Source: Circinella minor
Taxonomy: Eukaryota; Mucoromycota; Mucoromycetes; Mucorales; Lichtheimiaceae
DNA: 44,670 nucleotides
Direction: 5' to 3'
Assembly: GCA_016758965.1 (NCBI GenBank)
Contig: JAEPRB010000298.1
Span: 1 to 44,670, forward strand
Below, one piece after another: positions 34,006-43,069 of the stretch; within the stretch, counting starts at the first letter, position 1; every line of letters starts with the position of its first letter. Below the pieces are notes generated by a model. The model was not told the DNA's origin. It ran no database searches and saw only the letters and a program-made list of their open reading frames with translations. Position numbers and translations under genes: made by a program.

Positions 34006-36032
34006 CGTTTTGCTTGAAATACTTTCTGTAACCTTTTTCCAAGAGCAAGATAATAAGAACTCACGGACTGGTATAATTATGTGCCTTGTGATAATTAGTT
34101 TATCTATGTCAAAATGCGCGAATGTGAAGTATGGAGAAATGTATCCGATCAAGAATTTGAAAATGCAAAGGAAGGCATGGAAAAACTGGTGATGAATCGA
34201 CTTTATCATGCGTAAGAAATCTGTATTCTTTTTGATGAAATATTTATATATATTTGCTTTTTCTGGGTTTTTTTTTTATTAATGACCGGTGTGTGGATGA
34301 TTTTTTAATCTATTAGTACTTTCTCACCGAGTACAACCGATGATAAAGAAAGAGACGAAATTCTTCATCAAAAGATTAGCATATTCAGATGGATTCGTGA
34401 AGGACACCTTGATATACCCGATACTACACACAATGAGTCTTTTTTGACTTTTGCAGAGACAGAATTGTTAAAAATCAACAATTATAAGGCACCGCGAGAT
34501 AAGTTGATATGTATTCTCAATTGTTGCAAAGTTATTTTCGGTAAGTTGTTAGAGTACATATATGGGGATGTATACTATGAAAAGGAAAAACATACTAACT
34601 TCTTTTTATTTCAATTATATTATTTAAGGTCTTATCAAACATGTTGATGGCGAAGGAGGAGCTGACAAGTTTTTGCCTATCTTAATCTATGTTGTTCTTC
34701 GAGCTAATCCACCTCGCCTTGTTTCCAATGTTCAGTATGTATAACATTGTAAAGAAAACAAGAATTTTTATATTCATGTTTATCTAAACGTTTTTTAAAA
34801 AAAACACTTTATTAGATATATTTCACGCTTTAGAAATCCTGAACATCTCCAATCAGAGTCTGGATATTATCTTACAAATTTGGTAAGGAGCACAAAATAT
34901 ATATTCATTATTTATTTATTTCCTTTGATGTAAAATGTTGAATTGACATTTATTATAGATGGGATCTATTACTTTTATTGAAACAATGGATGCAAGTTCT
35001 TTATCTATTACAAAGGAAGAGTTTGATGCGTAAGTGTGCGATGGATGTGGAGTGGATATTTTTAACGGGACTTCTTGGTTTTTTTTTTTTTTTTTTTTAC
35101 AACAGCTTGATAAGGCTAAATAACAATATTTTAAAAATAGTAATATCGAACGTACAATGGCCGAGTTAAAACAAGAAAGACCTTCCATTTCTCAAGATAA
35201 ACAAAAGATAAATTATGATAATGCAGTCCATCCTTCGAGATCACCTCAAGCACAACCACAACCGCTGATTGATCCTGTCAAAACAGCAGCACTAATAGAA
35301 AAAGGAAGTACATTTGCTCAAAAGACAATGCAAAAACCACTTAATTTTGTCGGTAAAATATTTCAAGGTCTTAATGAAGGATCACCTGGCAGCAGTGATG
35401 AAGAAGTTCCTACACAACGTTATTACCAACAACAGCAAGGTGGTCCAATGTACGTACAACCTTATCCTCAACAGCAGCAGCAACCACAGCAACCGTTGCC
35501 ACAACAATATATTCAACAACAACTGGGTAACCCTGAGGCGATGCCCCAAATGCCACCTAGACCTTTACCACCTGTTCCAGATGCTCGTGCAGCTGAAGCA
35601 AGACGTGAATTTGATGAAAATTTACAATCTATCATAACCATGTTCCCCAACGTTGAACCTCAAGTATGCTTTATGATCCTTCAAGCAAATGAAGGCCATG
35701 TTGGTCAAACAATAGATACGTAAGTGATTATTATACTTATTGTAATTATTATTTCAGTATTTGCTATATATATCAGCTGATTGTTTATATTTAAAACGTA
35801 CATGAAAATATGTCCTTACAGGCTATTGGAAATGTCAGATTCGCCTGACACGGCTGCCAAGACCTCCGAAGAGGACGAATTTCCAGACACCGAAGCAACA
35901 CTCCAATTATCTGCAGAAGAAGAACGGCGTACTCGAGATACACCACCTGTACCAGTTTCTAAAGATTCGCCGGTATATGCTAATAAAAATGAAGGCAGCG
36001 AAGAAGAACAACAACAACAGCAACAAAAATAA
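32939..36032 (+). CDS. VPS9: Vps9-type Rab5 guanine-nucleotide exchange factor, 694 aa
   Basis: Exons: 32939-33171, 33308-33519, 33600-33795, 33881-33953, 34099-34211, 34317-34540, 34629-34734, 34816-34882, 34959-35029, 35141-35719, 35822-36032; all GT-AG and in frame. It should load GTP onto the Rab5/Vps21 GTPase at endosomes and so drive vacuolar sorting. Order: acidic, Gln/Glu-rich disordered N-terminus (1-190), helical bundle (about 190-300), VPS9 domain (about 300-430) with GGADKFLPILIYVVLRANPP including Asp363 and with GYYLTNL (Tyr403/404), the residues that contact the Rab switch regions in Rabex-5; then a Pro/Gln-rich linker and a C-terminal CUE ubiquitin-binding domain (about 587-632) with its Met-Phe-Pro at 599-601 and a Leu-Leu end. 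The same order is found in yeast Vps9. It ends in a poly-Gln run. Confidence 0.93.
33959..34005 (+). repeat. Run of 47 T inside intron 4 of the Vps9-type gene
   Basis: A pure T tract begins six bases after the donor GTAAG of the intron 33954-34098. It is the longest homopolymer in the window. A second intron of the same gene (35030-35140) carries a run of about 20 T at 35079-35098. Confidence 0.9.
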
Positions 36033-36342
36033 TAAAAATAATAAAAAAGAGTGTTTGACAAACTGTGAATACATTTTTTAAGAAGAAAAAAACTAGTGTT
36101 AAATGATTGTGTAACTAGTTTATTCATGTGCAAAAAAAAAAGGTGGTCCGCCCACCCTGTTTGGGTTGCCGTGTTTGGTCTTCCTCTCAACCCTTTTATA
36201 ATAATTTTTTTTGGGTTGTCGGAAGCAAGATCTCTTTCTCTTTCTTTTTTTTTTTTACTTTTTGGCTTTCCGCATATAAAAGTACACACCCTTTTCTTTC
36301 TTCCTTTTTCTCTTTTTGCTCCTTCAAAAATATTTTAATATA
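36033..36342. promoter_or_regulatory. Spacer and likely promoter before the Kes1-type gene
   Basis: 310 bp between the Vps9-type stop and the next ATG. The last 150 bp are strongly pyrimidine-rich (CTTTCTCTTTC, TTCTTTCTTCC) on the coding strand, a common feature of fungal core promoters and 5' leaders. A TATAAAAG lies at about 36276-36283, about 60 bp before the ATG. Confidence 0.45.
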
Positions 36343-37806
36343 ATGTCCCGTGCAGAAGGTGAAGTGAATAATGTTGATAAAATCCCTGTTGAACAAAAGG
36401 GTGCTTTTCATCAATTTCTCAAATCATTGGCAACTTTTTCTGGTGACCTGTCATCTTTGGCTTGTCCTGCTTTCCTTCTTGCTCCTGTTTCTTTGATCGA
36501 ATATTCGTAAGTATCGATTTTATTACCTTGCCAGCTGATTTCAATAATATGAAAAAAAAAGAGAGAGAAAACTGATTTTTTGATCCCTTTTGTTCTTCTT
36601 TTTTTTTCCATATATCGGAACGCACTACTTTTTTCTAACACGTAATGATCACTGATACACAGTAAGTATCGGACTCAGCACCCAGAGCTTTTCACAGCCA
36701 TTACGGAATCGGATGATGAGATGCAACGAATGTTGGCCATGGTCAAGTGGTACATTTCATCGTTGAATGCCTCATTTTCAAGTCGTGTACCTGAAGGCGA
36801 ATGGGAAAAGAAACCCTACAATCCAGTATTGGGTGAACAATACTTTATGACGTGGGGTGAGGTTGATGGTTGTGGCGAAACTGACGTAACGTGCGAGCAA
36901 GTGTCTCATCATCCACCAATCACTGGCTTTTATATCCATAACAAAAAGGCAGGCATTAGCTTAAATGGTCATAATGGACAAAAAACACGTTTCTCTAGTA
37001 CTTCTTTGATCTGTGAACAAGTTGGTCAAAGTTTGTTGACACTCCATAATCGAGATAATGAATCTTATCTTTTTACAAGTCCTCCATTGACTGTTAACGG
37101 TATTTGGTATGCAGGTAAAGCAATAAAAAAAATATTTTTTCTTTTTTTCTTTTTTGGTTGACATGTGACAAAATAACAACGATAAATATATTAAATTATA
37201 TTTTGTTTATAATCACTGTTGCGATTATCGTGATATTTACAAATAATAGCACCTTATATTGAATTAACTGGTAACGCATACATTCAATCGTCTACTGGTT
37301 TTTATGCTACAATTGAATTCTCATCTCGTGGTTGGATTTCTGGTGAAAAGAATCATTTCAAGTGTTATATTCGAAAGAATGCTGGTAACCCTAAAGAATA
37401 CTTGTTCAAGGTTGAAGGTCAATGGAGTGGCAAGTCGAACATTACACCCTATGGTACCAAGCAATCATCGTTCTTCCTTGACGTCAATGAAGGAGAATTA
37501 GCGCCCATGAAAGACAAGGAGATAGAAGAGATGGATGGAATGGAAACTCGTCGTATTTGGCAAAAGGTATCGGATGCTATTCGTTCTGGAGATACTCAAA
37601 CGGCTAGTGTTGAAAAGAGCAAGGTTGAAAACAAGCAACGTGCCGAGCGTAAAGAACGTGAAGAACAGGGTACTGAATGGGTACCCAAGTATTTTACTTG
37701 GGAGTCAAATCATCCTACTATTTTTTCTCTTCAACGTATGCTTGCATCCGCTCTTAAAAACAAGTATGATCCACCAAACGCTGGTAATTGGGTCTATAAA
37801 CAATAA
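36343..37806 (+). CDS. Kes1/Osh4-type oxysterol-binding protein, 390 aa
   Basis: Exons 36343-36506, 36663-37114, 37250-37806; GT-AG, in frame. A short ORP made only of the OSBP-related domain, close to the size of yeast Osh4/Kes1. Such proteins swap sterol for phosphatidylinositol 4-phosphate between membranes at the Golgi/ER interface. Visible marks: lid region and first strand LATFSGDLSSLACPAFLLAP, the KWYISSLNASF helix, NPVLGEQY, and the family signature EQVSHHPPITGF with the PI4P-binding His137-His138; then GIWYAG, the KVEGQWSGKS strand, and a C-terminal KYFTWES block. There is no PH, ankyrin or FFAT part, so it is a cytosolic soluble carrier. The ATG at 36343 was chosen as the first in frame and gives the usual short N-terminus. 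Confidence 0.93.
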
Positions 37807-38189
37807 TTAAAGATTAAATAGATTAAAAAAAAACAAGTTTAATACCCCCTTTTTTTCCCAACTTTTTTTCTTCTTATTCTTCTTTTTCTTACTGGAATAT
37901 TGTTCTTTTTTTCTCTTCAACACTTTTCTTCTATATTTTTTTCTTGTATATATACTTGATAAACTCACCCAAACAAACAAGCAAACAAACAAAAATAACA
38001 ACAACAGACAAAATCGGAGCATTTTGAAATATGATTTTTTTTTCTTCATGGGTTTTTTCCAATTAAACAACTCTATTTGTCTTGCATAACTTTTTTTTTC
38101 TTGTTCATTTCTTTTCTCTCTTTCTTTCTTTTACTGATTTGACTATTCAAATACATACTTATAAGTTTACATTATATTGATTACGCATT
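37807..38189. promoter_or_regulatory. Spacer and likely promoter before the hexokinase-like gene
   Basis: 383 bp, dominated by T/C tracts on the coding strand (37845-37935 and 38085-38140) and a CAAACAAACAAGCAAAC run near 37970-37992. It must hold the terminator of the Kes1-type gene and the promoter of the next one. No single site stands out. Confidence 0.4.
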
Positions 38190-40182
38190 ATGCAAAGCCA
38201 AAGCGATGCAGGATTATGCGTGACGGAAGATGATAAAAAACAAGCTATAGATGAATTGATTCATCAATTTGATTTATCCACTGATCAGTTAAAAATAATA
38301 GCGCATTATCTTTCGAAAGAAATGGATTATGGATTAAAAAAAAATAGTACAAACGTACCCATGCTTCCCTCATGGATCACAAGACGACCCACAGGTCAAG
38401 AAGTAGGTGAATACATGGGACTTGAACTAAGTGGTAAATATAGATAGATATATATATATATATATACATGTATATATAAACAATCTTTTTTTTTTCACAT
38501 TTGTCTCGGAATTCACACGCATGTCTGGAAAGTAACTAAAATTACAATCAATTTTTTTTAAAAAAAATTAATCATGCAGGATCTACAATACGTATTTATC
38601 TTGTGCAACTTCATGGCAAAGGAAAAATAACAACAAAACAACAGAAATATCCTATTCATGATCGTCTTAAAAAAGGTTCAATTAGTGCATTAATTGATTA
38701 TCTCGCTGTTTCAGTTGATTCGTTCTTAACTTTTGTGGGTAAAGGAGAACATCATGAACAAGAACCTATTGCCCTCGGCTTTGTCATTTCATTCCCATTA
38801 CACCAAACAGCGCTTAATAAAGCATCGGTCATTCAATGGACAAAAGATTTTCAAGTAACTGGTGCAGATAATAAAAACATCGTGGATTTACTACAAACAG
38901 GGCTTGAACGTCGACATATCCCAGTTGTTGTTGAAGCAACATGTAATGGCGGAGGTTCGTAGTACTAGTTTATTTCATCAGAATGATGAACTAGTTCTTT
39001 TTTTATTTTAATTTTGAGCTTTAAAAATTAAAGCTATTGCTCCCCATTCTAACCTAAAAAAAATTAGTCGGCTGTCTTTTGGCACATAGTTACCGTAGCT
39101 TGGATACATTACTTGCATGTACTGTTAGTACTGGTACAAATGCAGGTGAGTAAGAATAAAATTATTTTTGAACTACCATGTATTGAAATGATCAAAGAAA
39201 AGACAAAAAGGATTAATATAAATTTATTACTAGCTTATTGGGAAAAGATGGCAAAAATTGAAAAAATTTTAGATCCAAACAAACCTAAACCAAAGGATGG
39301 GGATGATGACGCACCAGAAATGATCATCAACACTGAATGGGGCTCCTTTGGTGACGTTAATCCACATTATTTACCACGTACTATGTATGATAATCGTGTA
39401 AACCGAGAATCAACTAATCCTGGTGTTTATCTATTCGAAAAGATGATTGCAGGTTTATATATTGGTGAGATTGCACGTTACATTTTTATTGAATTACAAG
39501 ATCGAAGGGTTTTGTTTGGAGGTAACTATAGTGAAGAGCTCAATAGACCCAATAGTTTTGAGGCTGCTTACATGAGTGCTATTGAATCCGACGATACAAC
39601 CGAGTTGGATGATACCAAACATATTTTTGAATCGATCATGAATGTTCCTTCAACTACCTTAAATGATCGACGTATTATTAAACAAATTTGTGAACTCGTT
39701 GGACAACGTGCGGCACGTTTAACAGCTGCTGCTATCAGTGCTGTCATCGCAAAACGGGATGCTTTGGAAGGTGGATTAACTATAAGTAAGTATTTTTATT
39801 CGAATCCATTAAAAAGAAAACAGATTAGGACAATACACGATGTTTATTTAATTATTCTTTTTTTTTTCACAAAAAAAAAAAGGTGTGGAGGGGACAATTT
39901 ATGAGCATTATCCCAATTTTCCCAACCGAGTCAATGAAGCTTTGCGCGACTTATATGGGCATCAGGTTGATCGTATTAATATTGGTGTAAGTAGAAATAT
40001 AAAGACAGACTTTAAGCGCGACGTGAGATATTGTAATAATATGAAAAAGGTACCGCCATTGTATACAGTACTATCGATATTAATATTTATAATTTATTTA
40101 GGTTACTCGAGATGGAAATGGTATTGGTGGTGCTTTAGCTGCCATGATAGCTAGAATTGACCGCCAGGAAAAATTAGCATAA
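38190..40182 (+). CDS. Hexokinase-like protein with degenerate active site, 477 aa
   Basis: Exons 38190-38433, 38580-38954, 39068-39145, 39234-39785, 39883-39986, 40102-40182; GT-AG and in frame. The whole hexokinase fold can be followed: N-terminal helix, phosphate-1 region, WTKDF, STGTNA, IINTEWGSFGD, NPGVYLFEKMIAG, VEGTIYEHYPNFP and the adenosine loop DGNGIGGAL. Glucose contacts Thr169-Lys170, Asn204, Glu267 and Glu301 are kept. The catalytic base is not: the usual Asn-Asp-Thr-Val-Gly-Thr reads N204-G-G-V-G-C, so Asp is Gly205. The phosphate loop, normally LDLGGTN, reads L78-E-L-S-G-S-T. The acidic insert at PKPKDGDDDAPE is unusual. A catalytically dead sugar-binding or regulatory protein is inferred, like the atypical hexokinases HxkC/HxkD of Aspergillus. 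Length is normal and no stop or frameshift is present, so the changes are not simple decay. Confidence 0.9.
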
Positions 40183-40407
40183 TATATATTGTAGTTAATC
40201 TTTTTAATGCTAGGAATATAATAATTTATCACTCTTTCTTCTTTCAATGCGTAATAACAATATATTAGAATAGTACTAAAAGTGAAACAAGATATTAATA
40301 TAAATAAGGAATATATGGATGAATAAAAAAAACATACCGCTTGCTTAATCTATATCTAACTGGGGCAAACATTACAAACATAGATTTTACGTTTTGAGAT
40401 TTTTTTA

Positions 40408-40847
40408 TGGGAACTGCTACGGATATTTTATAAGCATACCATATTAGATAATTTCGACTCTTACATACTCACACACCACTTTTATAATTCTTCGAAGGCA
40501 AACAACAATCTGCTATAATTAAGTCGTGTACTGCCATTTATACATCACATATACAGCCATTATAATTATATATCTCAAAAATGTTAATGAAACCGCTATT
40601 AATAGATAATTTTTCGATGTATAATTGTCAAAACTTCTTATCTTTTCTCATTTTATCGTTATATACACAAGTGGGAGTTGTAGTCCATATGAAAAAATGG
40701 CAAACAAGAATCATTTACTTTTAATGTTACATATGAGCTGTTGAATAAGTGCTATTGATATTGATAAAGCTGTTACCGTAATTTATAATACGGGTTTGAA
40801 ACTTGTTTGATAACTTTTTATTTGTGGGATGTCTTTCGTAATTCCCT
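40408..40847. mobile_element. Worn second copy of the MITE
   Basis: Aligns end to end, same orientation, with 31348-31810: left end GGGAACTGCTACGGA, internal blocks GCCATTTATACA, TTTTAATGTTACATATGAGC and TTTGATAACT, right end GTGGGATGTC ... AATTCCCT. Many substitutions and small indels separate the two, and the terminal repeats no longer match each other. It sits about 225 bp past the stop of the hexokinase-like gene. Confidence 0.8.
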
Positions 40848-41972
40848 TTTTTTATTATAGACAAAATGAAATGTATCTTTTTGCGAGTTTATATCTTAAG
40901 TGGGTGTTTTTTAAATTTCAGGAACGACCACTTTTGGCGAGGAAAAGCAGTCAGCTTACCGATTATTTTTCTTTTTACTTTATTTTGATTACTTATCATT
41001 AATGTATATACATTATCAAGTGGCCAAGATATATTTACCCATTATTAATAATTACATTAGCTTAAAAAAATATCAAATAAAAATATATATTATTATTCTA
41101 TTTATTTTAAATTTAATGATGGACATATGGCATTCCACAATATTGTACACAATCTCTCTTCTGATTTGTTATACTGATTGTTGTAATTTTTATTTTGTTT
41201 AAAGTGTGAGATAAATGCGAGTAGTAAAATAGAAAGATGAGACTAAAGTAAATATAGTTGAGAATCTGTTATTCCTGAAATAAAATAACTACTCTTTTAT
41301 ATCTTTTCTAAATTATGTAATTATCTTATTTTATCTGATCATGGCTAAACTATGTTTTATACAAATGGATGAGAGGAGCTATTATATTTGTTCTATTATA
41401 AATATTAATTCTAGATCATTCTCTGAAACCATTTATGACAGTTATTACTAATCTCATTCTTTCTTTGATGTTCCTTTATTATCCGGATTAATAATAACGA
41501 ATCAAAATAAATAATAGTGTTTAATTGGTTATATCTTTTATCCTTGACTGAATGATGTTTGACCGATTATTCATGAATGGATGGAATATATGTGTTATTA
41601 TGGTGAATTTGTTTGCTTCAATCGGATATCGAAGTGAATGTCAAACTATTTTGAATAAAACTATTTTTAGGGTACAATATGTGGTGCATAAGAAATGTTG
41701 AACAATCGTTAGAATTGGTTGTAAAGTAAGTAATAAAGTAATATACGCGAGATAGGCTAGTTAAAATAGACAAAGTAGTTCATATAGCCAATTCAAGTGT
41801 CGAAATAAATTCTAACAGAATTGGTTGAGACACTCAAATAAAAAATATGAAATATTATTTGCTTTATCTTCTTTTTATTTAATGTCAGTGAAAAAGTATA
41901 AGTATAAAAATGAGTTCCAATGCTATAATATAATAATTGATCTTCTTTTTCGCTCGGTTAGCACTGCAAAAT
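40848..41972. other. Gene-free AT-rich spacer
   Basis: No supported gene; a 66-codon frame at 41002-41202 is Ile/Tyr-rich and AT-driven. The 5' end of the retroelement remnant may lie in the last few hundred bases, but I could not identify a terminal repeat. Confidence 0.5.
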
Positions 41973-42920
41973 ATGGACTCCAATTCAATTACCCAAAATG
42001 AACAATTTATTGCTATGCAACAAAGACTACTTCAATTAGAACAGATTGTAGCACAATCAAGCACTCAACCTTCTGCAGAGCCTGTGTCATCCCCTAATGT
42101 TAATATGGTGGATGATGAAGAAGAAGAGAACCTGTCATCTCTTCACTCATTACTAGTTCGACCCTCATACTCCTGATCCCTGTCACCCTTTTTGACTGAA
42201 GTTCTTTCTTTGGATTCTTCATTGTTTCTGACTACAATGCTCACTGATGATGAGCATCACAAGACAATTGATTAATACCTAAATATTGACAATCTGCAAT
42301 ATCAACCACCTGATACAATCCCTACTGCCGCTCACAAGATGAATAAATATGAAGTTATGCAAGATATGTCTCTTAAGTGTTTACAATATTTACTTTCTGG
42401 GGTATTTCGACCTTTGGATGTACTAGGTCTCGAAATTAGTCAAGATACTAACAATGCAAATATTCAACGATATTTATATATGCTCAAGGATTGTCGAGAG
42501 CTCTTACTTGATGTTTCTGCCCAAATCAATGACATGTGTAACAATATTGCTTTTCAAGCTATTAATCCTCCCTCTTTTTCCTCCTCTTTGACTCAGGAAA
42601 AAAATTTTACAATGGCTCTAGCTGATTTTCAAGCAGCTTTAGTACAACAAACCAATGCTTCGCAAGCTGTCAAAACTGCCAGCAGCCTTCGTAATAAGAA
42701 ATGTACCTTCAATCAAACTCAACCTATTCCACTGCAGCAGTTTTTTCGATCAGGTCCGTCCTCACAGCAGGGCGGTTACATAACCAATAGCAATAGCAAC
42801 AGCAACCACAACAACAACAGCTCATGGCAACACAACAAGCAGTACCGTAACACCAATGGCAACAATGGCAATAACAAAGTCAAAGCCACCAACAACCTAT
42901 TTCGCAATACCAACCAATAA
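41973..42920 (+). pseudogene. DIRS-like retroelement, Gag-like ORF with two in-frame stops
   Basis: One frame runs from ATG 41973 (MDSNSITQNEQFIAMQQRLL) to TAA 42918-42920, interrupted only by TGA at 42174 and TAA at 42273. It has a coiled-coil N-terminus, then PPDTIPTAAHKMNKYE, LKCLQYLLSGVFRPLDVLG and a disordered Asn/Ser/Gln-rich, basic tail. This layout matches, as I recall it, the first ORF of DIRS-type tyrosine-recombinase retroelements in Mucoromycota. The following fragment at 42938 supports the call. Two stops make it dead as it stands. Confidence 0.65.
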
Positions 42921-42937
42921 TAAATTTGCCCTTAATT

Positions 42938-43069
42938 ATGGGGGGTCATCTCACTTAGTATTATTCTCAGTGGACCACACTTTCAATCGACAAATGGCTT
43001 CTTAAAACCATTTGCTTCGGCTTCACAATTCCATTTATTTCACTTCCTCTACTCCATATGGTCCCTTAA
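42938..43069 (+). pseudogene. DIRS-like reverse transcriptase, N-terminal fragment
   Basis: In a different frame from the Gag-like ORF: GGHLT, a TAG, YYSQWTTLSIDKWLLKTI, CFGFTIPFISLPLLHMVP, stop. DIRS pol proteins begin their RT region with GGRL..F...W......W.L..I..G..IPF, which this follows closely. The polymerase core, RNase H, methylase and tyrosine recombinase are absent, so the element is truncated here. Confidence 0.6.

Noticed and set aside
35816..36289. 157-codon minus-strand frame across the end of the Vps9-type gene
   Set aside because: Antisense to the CUE-domain exon and the T/C-rich promoter; its Cys/Ser/Phe runs come from CAA and A-rich repeats.
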